From: Actinophytocola sp044466355
GTDB taxonomy: Bacteria > Actinomycetota > Actinomycetes > Mycobacteriales > Pseudonocardiaceae
Length of the DNA: 64,000 bases
Assembly: GCF_044466355.1 (NCBI RefSeq)
Contig: NZ_JBITMQ010000009.1
Coordinates: forward strand, 62,001-126,000
Direction of reading: 5' to 3'
Below are positions 25,808 to 33,620 of the stretch, in pieces. Positions within the stretch are counted from its first letter, which is position 1. Each line of letters starts with the position of its first letter. The notes beneath the pieces are model-generated. The model was given only the letters and a program-made list of their open reading frames with translations, had not been told where the DNA came from and did no database searches. The position numbers and the translations under genes are program-made.

Positions 25808-26251
25808 ATGTCCGCCGGACCATCCCGAGTCGACCCCCGAGGGCCGCGTTTCGCTGCCTGGGTCACCACCGTCGTGCTGGCCGTCGTGCTCGTCACCGGG
25901 TGGTGGCCGTTGCTCGCGGCGCAGGCCGTGGTGTTCGCGATCGGTGCGTTCGCCGGGCTGGGGGCCGCGCCCTACTCGATCCTCTACCGCGTGTTCGTCG
26001 CGCCCCGGCTCGGGCCGACCGACGAGCGGGAGGACACCGACCCGCTCCGGTTCGCGCAAGGAGTCGGGTTCGGGTTCGCCGTGGTGGGTGTCCTGGGCTA
26101 CGCGACCAGCCTGGCCGGGCTGGGCATCGTGGCGACCGCGTTCGCGCTGGCGGCGGCGTTCCTCAACGCGGCCTTCGGGTTCTGCCTCGGCTGTGAGACC
26201 TATCTGCTGATCCGTCGATTCACCCCAACGAAGGAGAGAGCGCTCCGATGA
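25808..26251 (+). CDS. DUF4395 integral membrane protein
   Basis: A 147-residue protein with about four TM helices and the DUF4395 end motif FGFCLGCETYLLIRR (CxxC in the last helix). First structural gene after the cysteine leader. The stop overlaps the ATG of the thiosulfate sulfurtransferase (ATGA at 26248). The paired Cys and the context suggest a role in sulfur or thiol transfer at the membrane; the function is unknown. AGGAGG at 25797-25802 provides the ribosome site. Confidence 0.85.
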   Translation: MSAGPSRVDPRGPRFAAWVTTVVLAVVLVTGWWPLLAAQAVVFAIGAFAGLGAAPYSILYRVFVAPRLGPTDEREDTDPLRFAQGVGFGFAVVGVLGYATSLAGLGIVATAFALAAAFLNAAFGFCLGCETYLLIRRFTPTKERALR

Positions 26252-27090
26252 GCCGCGAAGACGTGCTGGTGACGGCCGAGTGGGCCGAGAACAACCTGGA
26301 GACCACCGGGGTGGTGTTCGTCGAGGTCGACGAGGACACCTCCGCGTACGACGGCGGGCACATCCCCGGCGCGGTGAAGATCGACTGGAAGACCGAGCTG
26401 CAGGACCAGGTGCGCCGCGACTTCGTGGACCGCGACGGCTTCGAGAAGCTGCTGTCCGTCAAGGGCATCGGCAACGACGACCGCGTGGTTCTGTACGGCG
26501 GCAACAACAACTGGTTCGCCGCCTACGCGTACTGGTACTTCAAGCTGTACGGCCACGAGAACGTGCAGTTGCTCGACGGCGGCCGCAAGAAGTGGGAGCT
26601 GGACGGGCGTCCGCTGTCCAAGGACGCGGTGACCCGCGAGCAGACCGAGTACAAGGCGCAGGAGCAGGACACCGCGATCCGCGCGTTCCGCGACGAGGTC
26701 GTGCAGGCCATCAACGCCAAGAACCTGGTCGACGTGCGGTCCCCCGACGAGTTCTCCGGCAAGCTGCTCGCCCCCGCCCACCTGCCGCAGGAGCAGGCGC
26801 AGCGCGCGGGCCACATCCCGTCGGCGATCAACGTGCCGTGGAGCAAGGCGGCCAACGAGGACGGCACGTTCCGCTCCGAGGACGAGCTGCGTGAGCTGTA
26901 CAAGGAAGCCGGGATCGACGAGGGCAAGGCCACCATCGCGTACTGCCGCATCGGTGAGCGCAGCTCGCACACGTGGTTCGCCCTGCACGAGCTGCTCGGC
27001 TACTCGGATGTCAAGAACTACGACGGGTCCTGGACCGAGTACGGCTCACTCGTGGGCGTGCCGGTCGAGGTCGGCCCCGGCACCAACTAA
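26248..27090 (+). CDS. thiosulfate sulfurtransferase (two-domain rhodanese, CysA2-like)
   Basis: A 280-residue tandem rhodanese. The inactive N-terminal domain has DTSAYDGGHIPGAV. The C-terminal catalytic domain has LVDVRSPDEF, HIPSAINVPW and the active-site loop YCRIGERSS with Cys233 as persulfide carrier. The CRxGxR-S loop fits thiosulfate sulfurtransferases. It moves sulfur from thiosulfate to acceptors. Between DUF4395 (overlap) and the DUF1416 gene (10 nt), an order I recall for cysA2-sseC2 in mycobacteria. Confidence 0.93.
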   Translation: MSREDVLVTAEWAENNLETTGVVFVEVDEDTSAYDGGHIPGAVKIDWKTELQDQVRRDFVDRDGFEKLLSVKGIGNDDRVVLYGGNNNWFAAYAYWYFKLYGHENVQLLDGGRKKWELDGRPLSKDAVTREQTEYKAQEQDTAIRAFRDEVVQAINAKNLVDVRSPDEFSGKLLAPAHLPQEQAQRAGHIPSAINVPWSKAANEDGTFRSEDELRELYKEAGIDEGKATIAYCRIGERSSHTWFALHELLGYSDVKNYDGSWTEYGSLVGVPVEVGPGTN

Positions 27091-27100
27091 GGAGACACGC

Positions 27101-27412
27101 ATGGCCAACGACGGTTGCGGCGCGCCCGAGCAGACCGCAGTGCTGCCCGCCGGCATCGACCTTCAGAAGGAGATCGTGCTCGGCGGCAAGGTGACCGCGG
27201 ACGGTACGCCCGTCGGCGGCGCGTACGTCCGGCTGCTCGACGCGAGCGGCGAGTTCACCGCCGAGGTGGTGTCCTCACAGGACGGCGACTTCCGGTTCTT
27301 CGCCGCGCCCGGCCAGTGGACGGTGCGTGCGCTGCACCGCACCGGCAACGGTGAGGCGAGGGTGACCGCCGACGGACCTGGCCTGCACCCGGTGGCGGTG
27401 TCGGTCGCCTAG
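27101..27412 (+). CDS. DUF1416 (SseC-like) small beta-sandwich protein
   Basis: A 103-residue protein with a Cys near the N-terminus (MANDGCGAPEQ) and a transthyretin/CNA-B-like beta-sandwich (VLGGKVTADGTPVGGAYVRL, then DGDFRFFAAPGQWTVRALH). DUF1416 proteins accompany thiosulfate sulfurtransferases in actinobacteria; the function is unknown. ATG 27101 follows GGAG at 27091. A longer in-frame ORF upstream is a shadow of the sulfurtransferase. Confidence 0.9.
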   Translation: MANDGCGAPEQTAVLPAGIDLQKEIVLGGKVTADGTPVGGAYVRLLDASGEFTAEVVSSQDGDFRFFAAPGQWTVRALHRTGNGEARVTADGPGLHPVAVSVA

Positions 27413-27444
27413 GAGCTTGCGGAGCCAACCATCAGCTCTGTTCA

Positions 27445-27481
27445 CAACGCGGGGCGGCCTGAACTCGGCCGCCCCGCGTTG
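27445..27481 (+). terminator. strong terminator hairpin after the sulfurtransferase operon
   Basis: A perfect 15-bp GC-rich stem, CAACGCGGGGCGGCC at 27445-27459 with its complement at 27467-27481, around a 7-nt loop. It lies 33 nt after the DUF1416 stop. Confidence 0.85.
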
Positions 27482-27496
27482 CCATATCCTCTCCGG

Positions 27497-27595
27497 GTGG
27501 AACTGTTCGTCACCCTGTTGCTGACCGCCGCCGCACTCGGCGGCACCGTCCTGCTCGGCCACCTGGCCAACCGGCTCGCGGGGCGACGCTCATGA
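27497..27595 (+). CDS. possible 32-residue membrane peptide
   Basis: A GTG-started ORF reading VELFVTLLLTAAALGGTVLL then GHLANRLAGRRS. It is one hydrophobic helix with a basic C-terminal end, oriented as a small inner-membrane peptide. It begins 15 nt after a terminator and its stop overlaps the nitrobindin start by ATGA (27592), the same coupling seen between real genes here. No homology is claimed. Confidence 0.5.
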   Translation: MELFVTLLLTAAALGGTVLLGHLANRLAGRRS

Positions 27596-28227
27596 CCACA
27601 CCTGACCAGCCCGTTCCCGGCAGCGGCGACGAGGCCGTCCGCGTCGCGGCCGAGCGCGCGAACACCACCCGCGGCCGCAACCTGCCGCAGTGGCCGGACC
27701 TGCCGATCCCGAACGACACGGCGAACCTCCGCGAGGGCCCCGACCTGCACGACGCGCTGCTGGCGTTGCTGCCGCTGATCGGCGTGTGGCGCGGCGAGGG
27801 CGAGGTCGTGTACCCGACGATCGAGTCGCAGCACTTCGGCCAGCAGGTCACGTTCGCCCACGACGGCCGCCCGTTCGTGTACTACGAGAGCCGCGCGTGG
27901 CTGCTCGACGCCGACGGCAAGGTCATCCGGCCCGCCGCCCGCGAAATGGGCTGGTGGCGGCCACAACCCGACGGCACCATCGAGTTCCTGCTCGCCCACG
28001 CGACCGGCGTGATCGAGATCTTCTACGGCGAGTCCCGCACGCAGACCTCCTGGGAGCTGGCCACCGACGTCACCATGCGCACGGCGTCGGCGAAGGAGGT
28101 CAACGGCGCGAAGCGGCTGTACGGCCTGGTCCACAACGGCGACCTGGCGTACGTGGAGGAACGCGCCATGGTCGGTCAGCCGCTGCAGCCCCACACGTCG
28201 GCCTACCTGCGCCGGGTCGCCGGCTGA
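27592..28227 (+). CDS. nitrobindin-like heme-binding (FABP-family) protein
   Basis: A 211-residue beta-barrel protein of the THAP4/nitrobindin-like family (DUF1794). The N-terminal LLPLIGVWRGEGE motif and the C-terminal HTSAYLRRV, which supplies the likely proximal His, are intact. The first 50 residues are an extra disordered tail. Mycobacterial Rv0813c is a close family member by my recollection; nitrobindins bind heme and react with peroxynitrite or nitric oxide. Confidence 0.9.
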   Translation: MTTPDQPVPGSGDEAVRVAAERANTTRGRNLPQWPDLPIPNDTANLREGPDLHDALLALLPLIGVWRGEGEVVYPTIESQHFGQQVTFAHDGRPFVYYESRAWLLDADGKVIRPAAREMGWWRPQPDGTIEFLLAHATGVIEIFYGESRTQTSWELATDVTMRTASAKEVNGAKRLYGLVHNGDLAYVEERAMVGQPLQPHTSAYLRRVAG

Positions 28228-28298
28228 ACCTCCCGCCGGATGCAACCCTTTCTCTGCCACGTCCGTAAGCAGTGCGACGCGGTCGAGAGGGGCATCGC

Positions 28299-28835
28299 AT
28301 GCGCAGGTCGGACGAGGACGAGTTCCGCGAGTTCGCTCGCGGGCACGCGGTACCGCTGAGGCGGAGCGCGTACCTGCTGTGCGGCGACTGGCACCTGGCC
28401 GAGGACCTCGTGCAGACCACGCTGATCAAGCTGCACAGGGCCTGGCCGCGGGTGCTGCACGGTCACCAGCCGGTGAGCTACGCACGCAAGATCCTGCTGC
28501 GCAACTGGCTGGACGAGCAGCGGCGTCCGTGGCGGCGCGCTGAGCAGCGGGGCGGCACGGTACCCGAGGTCGTCGACTGGGCGGCGGGCCCGGCGGCTCG
28601 CCACGAGCGTGCGGGCCTGCGGGCGGAACTCCTCGGGATGCTGGCGTCCCTGCCGCCGCGGCAGCGGGCCGTGCTCGTCCTGCGCTACTTCGAGTCGCTG
28701 TCGGTCAGCGAGACGGCGGCGGCGCTGCGGTGCTCCGAAGGCACGGTCAAGAGCCAGACCGCGCGGGGGCTGGCCGCCATCCGCGCCCGGCTCGAGCAGA
28801 CGGGCGGGACAGTGCTGACGAGGGAGAACTCATGA
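28299..28835 (+). CDS. SigE-family ECF-type RNA polymerase sigma factor
   Basis: A 178-residue sigma factor of the actinobacterial SigE family. Region 2 has YLLCGDWHLAEDLVQTTLIKLHRAW and region 4 has LPPRQRAVLVLRYFESLSVSETAAALRCSEGTV (read as two helices). ATG 28299 is chosen because GAGAGGGG lies 6 nt upstream. The stop overlaps the start of a membrane partner (ATGA at 28832). A second pair of the same design is at 52201-53483. Confidence 0.93.
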   Translation: MRRSDEDEFREFARGHAVPLRRSAYLLCGDWHLAEDLVQTTLIKLHRAWPRVLHGHQPVSYARKILLRNWLDEQRRPWRRAEQRGGTVPEVVDWAAGPAARHERAGLRAELLGMLASLPPRQRAVLVLRYFESLSVSETAAALRCSEGTVKSQTARGLAAIRARLEQTGGTVLTRENS

Positions 28836-29605
28836 TCGAGAAGCAGCTCGCGGACCGCATGCGGCACGCGCTGGCCGACGAGCCGCCGCTGGGCTTCGAC
28901 ACGGACGCGCTGACGGACCGTGCCGGGTCGCTGCGCAGGCGCCGCCGCTCGACGTTCGCGGCCGTGGGTGCGACCGGCGCGGTCCTGGCCGTCGCGGTGA
29001 CCGCCGTGGTCGTGACCGGCGCCGGACGGGAACCAGGCGTGGGGGCGCAGGTGACCACGACGACACAGACGCCCGCCACGTCAGAGACGACCACGACGAC
29101 GGTGCCGGACGCGGAGTGCACGAGTGTGCCGACCGGTTCGGTCCCGCCGCTGCACTTCCCCGGCTCGGCACCGATCGTGACCCGGCTGGACGAGGCGGCG
29201 CCGAGGCTGATCGCCGAGCACCTGCCTGGCGTGTCCGTGCGGCCGTCGGACACCGGCATGATCGCCTACGACTGCCCGCCGAACGTGGGCACCGTCTACC
29301 CGGTGAACGGCGCGGACCAGCGGGTGATGATCTACCTCGTCCACGCCCGCGGCAAGCTCGACCTGGCCAACGACCGGTACGCCGACGACGAGAACTACTC
29401 CCTTGTCGAGGAGACCTCCGCGACGGACGGCGCGCTGATCCGGACCTACGAGTACCGCCAAACCGGGTACGACCCCGGACTCGTCGTGGTGCGGTTCGGC
29501 CCCGACGGCATGGTCACCGAGGCGTACCTGGCCGGGCAGGGACCGCTGGTGGCGAGCCCAGCCGAGTTGCGGGCACTCGCCAGCGAGCCAGAACTGCGCT
29601 TCTGA
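28832..29605 (+). CDS. single-pass membrane protein, partner of the sigma factor
   Basis: A 257-residue protein: an N-terminal cytoplasmic segment of about 40 residues (LADRMRHALADEPPLGFD), one TM helix (about 42-65), a Thr-rich linker and an extracytoplasmic domain with two Cys (AECTSVP, YDCPPN). The topology and the ATGA coupling to the sigma gene fit an anti-sigma factor, but no zinc anti-sigma HxxxCxxC motif is present. The outer domain has no recognised family. Confidence 0.75.
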   Translation: MIEKQLADRMRHALADEPPLGFDTDALTDRAGSLRRRRRSTFAAVGATGAVLAVAVTAVVVTGAGREPGVGAQVTTTTQTPATSETTTTTVPDAECTSVPTGSVPPLHFPGSAPIVTRLDEAAPRLIAEHLPGVSVRPSDTGMIAYDCPPNVGTVYPVNGADQRVMIYLVHARGKLDLANDRYADDENYSLVEETSATDGALIRTYEYRQTGYDPGLVVVRFGPDGMVTEAYLAGQGPLVASPAELRALASEPELRF

Positions 29606-29626
29606 GCCGGGTGGGAACCGCCGTGA

Positions 29627-30395
29627 TCACGCCGCCCGCCACAGCGCGGGTGCGTTCGGCGGCTCCCACCCCGGCTGGGCGGTGTGCGCCTGCAGGCAGA
29701 CGTACTCACGGCCGCCGTAGGTGACGAGGGCGCCCGCGGCGTACGCGGTGCCCGCCGCCCAGGTGCCACCACCCGGGTCACCCGAGCCGGCCACGTTCAG
29801 CACGAAGTCGAACGCCGCCTCCCGGCCGCCCGGCACGTCGTGCACGGTCATCAGCAGGCGTGGGTCGAACAACGGGTCGGTGCTGTTGCGTGGCTCGCCG
29901 GGGAAGTACAGCTGCGTGGTGAGCACGGGCTCGCCGGGGGCCTGTGCCTTGACGTGGATGTGTCTCGTACGGCCCGGGTACAGGCCGGGCACGATGGTGG
30001 ACAGTGAGAACCGGCCCTGTGCGTCGGTGTACTGGTGGCCGCGGAAGCGGTACGTGGTGTTGTCGTAGGCGCCGTTGTCGTCGGCCTGCCAGAAGTCCAG
30101 CAGAACGCTGCCGAGCGGCTGGCACGCGAGCCCGAAGACGTAACCGCTCACGGTCAGCCGCACCCCGGACGCACCCGACGGCACGATGTTGGTGCGTTGC
30201 GGCGAGTTCGGCTTGAAGTAGGCCCTCCATCTGTGGCGGGGTGGGGTCGTCGCCGTCGTCGCACATCGGCGTGGGTTCGAGGGTGCCGCCGCGGGTGCGG
30301 GCCAGCGCGGGCGTGGCGACCAGGGCGGCGGGCACGGCGACGAGCGCGGCCCGGAGCACGGTCTTGCGGGATACGAGCGGAGAGTCGTTGTCCAT
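29627..30395 (-). pseudogene. secreted intradiol dioxygenase with C-terminal CBM5/12, frameshifted
   Basis: The first frame (from 30395) encodes MDNDSPLVSRKTVLRAALVA, a Tat-like export signal, and runs to TPPQMEG. The second frame (to 29627) resumes at YFKPNSPQRTNIVP and gives the catalytic domain with NTTYRFRGHQYTD and iron ligands in RTRHIHVKA. The conserved family block is EGPYF; here it reads GAGGGCCTACTTC, two bases short, at about 30220. The end (GTWAAGTAYAAGALVTYGG, then REYVCLQAHT) is a chitin/lignin-binding CBM5/12-like module. Streptomyces SirexAA-E has an active enzyme of this architecture, by my recollection. Either a recent pseudogene or an assembly error. Confidence 0.8.
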
Positions 30396-30434
30396 GCACC
30401 GAACGTAAGCAGCGGTCGGCGCGTGGACGATGGA

Positions 30435-31304
30435 CTAATCCCGCCGTTCGTGGTGATTCTCCCGGAAACGGCCCGGGCTCAGCCCCGTCTCCCGGCGGAA
30501 GAACCGGCAGAAGTACGCCGGGTCGGCGAACCCGACGCGCGCCGCGACCTGCCGGACGGTCAGCGCGGTGCCGGTGAGCAGCCGTTTGGCCTCGCGGATC
30601 CGCGCCTCCCGCACGAGCGCGGACGCCGGGCGGCCGGTCGCGGCCTTGACGGCCTCAGTGAGGTGGCCCGGCGTGACGCCGATGCGTTCCGCGTAGGCAC
30701 GCACCGACCACGCGGCACCGGGACGTGCGGTCAGGCGTGTGAACTCCTCGGCCACCGTGCCCGGCCTCGGCAACTGCGGCGTGCCCGTGAGCCGGGCCGC
30801 GCGGACGACCAGAACGTGCAGCAGGGCCCGCAGTACCGACGCGTCACCTTCGTCCGCGCACTCCGCCAGCACCTCGGCTATCACGCGTCCGGTCGCGGCG
30901 TCGGCCCGCTCGTCGAGCGCGAGCAGCGGGCGGGCGCTCAGGCGTCGCAGGAGCGTCCGGTCGGCCGGGTCGAGGAGGAAGTCCTCGGTGAACAGGAGCA
31001 CGTGCCCGGCGAGGCCGCGGACGTCCGCCCAGTGGTGCACCTGGCCGGGCGCGATCACGCACAGGTTCGGCGGCCGTAGCTCGGCGCCGACCAGGTCGAC
31101 GACGTGCGTGCCGGTGCCCGCGGTGACGTGGACGATCTCGTGGAACGTGTGCCGGTGCGGGAAGGACGCGCGGGACAGCGGGCCGATCGTGTCGAACGTG
31201 CCCGCCGCGAACGGCAGCGTGGCGGGCAGCGGCACCTCGAGGCGGTGCATGGGCAGATCGCCGTCGGGGGTGGGCGTGCCGGGCGGCACGGTCGTGCCAC
31301 GCAT
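30435..31304 (-). CDS. AraC-family transcriptional regulator
   Basis: A 289-residue regulator: an N-terminal cupin sensor (HRHTFHEIVHVTAG, then VIAPGQVHHW) and C-terminal tandem helix-turn-helix (IGVTPGHLTEAVKAATGRPAS and VGFADPAYFCRFFRRETGLSP). It lies 39 nt upstream of the dioxygenase on the same strand, so it may be its regulator and sense an aromatic compound. ATG 31304 overlaps the stop of the GNAT gene upstream (TGATG). An internal ATG near 31250 would also keep the full cupin. Confidence 0.88.
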   Translation of the reverse strand: MRGTTVPPGTPTPDGDLPMHRLEVPLPATLPFAAGTFDTIGPLSRASFPHRHTFHEIVHVTAGTGTHVVDLVGAELRPPNLCVIAPGQVHHWADVRGLAGHVLLFTEDFLLDPADRTLLRRLSARPLLALDERADAATGRVIAEVLAECADEGDASVLRALLHVLVVRAARLTGTPQLPRPGTVAEEFTRLTARPGAAWSVRAYAERIGVTPGHLTEAVKAATGRPASALVREARIREAKRLLTGTALTVRQVAARVGFADPAYFCRFFRRETGLSPGRFRENHHERRD

Positions 31305-32254
31305 CAGGTCGGGACGGCCCTGCGCCACGCGTCGATCACGAGCACCGCGCGCATGCCGACCGACTCGTAGAGGTCCAGCGCCGGGGTGACGTTGTCGGTG
31401 TCCACGTGCAGCAACGTGCCCGCCCGGCCCGCACCGACGTCGACCGCGAAAGCGTGGCGCAGCAAGAACTTCGCGATGCCACGTCCCCGCGCCGCGGGCA
31501 CCACGCCGAGTTCGGCGACGTAGCCGCTGTCCTCCTCGGCGAACCGGTCGTCGCACTCGAGGACACCGACCGGGGTGCCGTCCAGCTCCGCCAGCCACAG
31601 CGTCGACCACGTGAACGCGGGCCTGCGCGCACGGCGTTCGGCCCAGTCCTCGTACGGCTCGGCGGTGAAACCGTAGTGCGCGCCGAACGCGGCCGTGTAG
31701 ACCGCGTGGGCGGCGCGGCGGAGCACGTCGTCGTCCCCCACGACGCGGAGCACGACGCCCTCGGGCGGCACCGGTGCGGGAATCGGGCCCGCGTGGTCGA
31801 TCCGCATGCGGTGGTAGGTGGTCGCGACGTGGAAACCGTGCCCGGCAAGCGTTTCCCGCAGTGGTTCGTCGGTCCGGTAGCAGCCGTGGCCGACCGTGAC
31901 CTCGCGATGGCCCGCCGCGCGCCCGACCTCGGCGACGCGCTCGAGCGCCCACCCGGTCAGCCACCGCCGGACCTCGTCGCCCGGCGCGACGACGTCGATG
32001 TCGACGAGCTCACTGTCGCCCCTGCGGTGCACGAAAGCGTTGCCGACCAGGCGTTCGTCGGCGTCGAGGACGAACCGGCCGTCCAGTTCGGGGTCGAAGC
32101 CGTGCTCGGTCAGCTCGTCACGGGCGTCGTCGACGGTGTAGTCGGCGACACCGGTGACCGCGACCGTGTAGCCGCGCACGAGTTCGTACAGGGCGCGCAC
32201 GTCCCCGTCGTCGGCGCGCGGCGCACGAGCCGTGTGACCGGCGGGCAGCACCAT
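31304..32254 (-). CDS. GNAT-family N-acetyltransferase with two GNAT domains
   Basis: About 316 residues in two acetyltransferase-like halves. The C-terminal half has the acetyl-CoA loop VVPAARGRGIAKFLL and is likely the active one; the N-terminal half (VVAPGDEVRRWLTGWAL) has a degenerate loop. Substrate unknown. First gene of a three-gene run with the AraC regulator and the dioxygenase. GTG 32269 is an alternative start. Confidence 0.8.
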   Translation of the reverse strand: MVLPAGHTARAPRADDGDVRALYELVRGYTVAVTGVADYTVDDARDELTEHGFDPELDGRFVLDADERLVGNAFVHRRGDSELVDIDVVAPGDEVRRWLTGWALERVAEVGRAAGHREVTVGHGCYRTDEPLRETLAGHGFHVATTYHRMRIDHAGPIPAPVPPEGVVLRVVGDDDVLRRAAHAVYTAAFGAHYGFTAEPYEDWAERRARRPAFTWSTLWLAELDGTPVGVLECDDRFAEEDSGYVAELGVVPAARGRGIAKFLLRHAFAVDVGAGRAGTLLHVDTDNVTPALDLYESVGMRAVLVIDAWRRAVPT

Positions 32255-32303
32255 CCCGTCATAGTGCACGGACCGGACGGGCGGACTCCACCGCTTTACG
32301 GGC

Positions 32304-33146
32304 TCAGTACTCCGACTCGTAGAGCGCCGTCAGTTCCTTGTGCAGCGCCGAAGTGTCGCGCAGGGCCACACCGTCGAGCGTGTGCACGCGGGTGATCTTG
32401 CGGACGCTCGACGCGAGGAACACGGCCTCCGCGTCCCTCAGCTCGGCCACGGTGATCGGCTCGACCTTCGTCACCCAGCCGGCGCGCTCGGCGGCGCGGA
32501 ACAGCGCGCCCTGCGTCGTGCCCTTGAGGATGCCGCTCGACGGCGGCGTGGTGCGCAGCGTCGTGCCGGACGCGATGACGACCGTCGACGTCGGACCCTC
32601 CAGCACCGAACCGTCCGCCGCCGTGAAGATCACCTCGGCCGCGCCGAGGGCCTCCGCGTGCCGGAGCGCGGCCATGTTGACCGCGTACGACAACGACTTC
32701 GCGCCCAACAGCAGCCACGGCGCGCGCTCGACGATCTCCGGGTCGTAGCCGCGCTCCAGCAGGATCGCGGCGACCCCCGCCTCGCGGGCGGCGAGGACCT
32801 TCGCGCCGATCGGCAGGCCCATGGCGTAACCGGTCGGCGTGCCGTCGCCGAACTCCGGGCCGCGCGTGTAGACGAGCTTCAGCGCCATCTCGCTCGGGCC
32901 CCGCCAGTTGTCCAGCACGACCCGAACACAGCGCTCCCACGCGGCGCGGTCGGGCTCGGGCAGCTGCAGCATGGCGGCGGAACGGGCGAGGCGGTCGAGG
33001 TGCGGGCCCAGCTCACGGGGCTTGCCGTCCACCACGAGGATCGTCTCGAAGACGCCGTCCCCGCGGGTCACGCCCAGGTCGTCGACCCGGAGCACCGGTG
33101 TCTCCGGGTCGGTAATCGTTCCGTCGAGCATCGCCAGCACGCGCAT
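32304..33146 (-). CDS. pabC: aminotransferase class IV, 4-amino-4-deoxychorismate lyase-like
   Basis: A 280-residue fold-type IV PLP enzyme. Motifs: VTRGDGVFETILV, the Schiff-base Lys in LLLGAKSLSYAVNM (about residue 150), and the Glu/phosphate region SVLEGPTSTVVI. It would release p-aminobenzoate from aminodeoxychorismate for folate synthesis; branched-chain or D-amino-acid transaminases of the same fold are alternatives. Divergent from the Fur-family gene by 33 nt. Confidence 0.85.
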   Translation of the reverse strand: MRVLAMLDGTITDPETPVLRVDDLGVTRGDGVFETILVVDGKPRELGPHLDRLARSAAMLQLPEPDRAAWERCVRVVLDNWRGPSEMALKLVYTRGPEFGDGTPTGYAMGLPIGAKVLAAREAGVAAILLERGYDPEIVERAPWLLLGAKSLSYAVNMAALRHAEALGAAEVIFTAADGSVLEGPTSTVVIASGTTLRTTPPSSGILKGTTQGALFRAAERAGWVTKVEPITVAELRDAEAVFLASSVRKITRVHTLDGVALRDTSALHKELTALYESEY

Positions 33147-33166
33147 GCGAGGAGCCTACGCGGGCC

Positions 33167-33172
33167 TACGAT
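33167..33172 (+). promoter_or_regulatory. -10 element for leaderless Fur-family gene
   Basis: TACGAT ends 7 nt before GTG 33180. No ribosome site is present. Confidence 0.5.
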
Positions 33173-33179
33173 CGTGGTT

Positions 33180-33620
33180 GTGGAGACCAACATCCAGGAG
33201 GAACGCGCGCAGCTGAAGTCCACGCTGCACGAGCGCGGCATGCGGATGACGCCGCAGCGCCAGCTCGTGCTCGACGCGCTGCTCGAACTGGAGCACGCCA
33301 CCCCGGAACAGGTCTGCCAGCACGTGCAGCGCAGCACGCCGACGGTCAACATCACCACCGTCTACCGAACGCTCGAACTGCTGGAGTCACTCGGCGTGGT
33401 GCGGCACACGCACCTCGGCCATGGCGCCCCGAACTACTCCGTGCACGAGCACAAACACGTCCACCTCGTCTGCCACCGCTGCGACCGCGTGCTGGAGGTG
33501 CCGTGCGAGGTGATGGACGACCTGCGCGGAACACTCGGCGCCCGGTTCGGGTTCGCACTTGATGCGAGCCACCTCGCGCTGTCCGGCATGTGCGAGACCT
33601 GTCAGGAGGAGATCCGATGA
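33180..33620 (+). CDS. Fur-family metalloregulator
   Basis: A 146-residue regulator. The winged helix (RMTPQRQLVLDALLELEHAT, then VNITTVYRTLELLESLGVV) is followed by a dimerisation and metal domain with HEHKHVHLVCHRCDRV and the second Cys pair CETCQ, giving the structural zinc CxxC...CxxC. The co-repressor metal (Fe, Zn or Mn) cannot be assigned. Coupled by ATGA to the YgfZ gene at 33617. Start GTG 33180. Confidence 0.92.
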   Translation: METNIQEERAQLKSTLHERGMRMTPQRQLVLDALLELEHATPEQVCQHVQRSTPTVNITTVYRTLELLESLGVVRHTHLGHGAPNYSVHEHKHVHLVCHRCDRVLEVPCEVMDDLRGTLGARFGFALDASHLALSGMCETCQEEIR

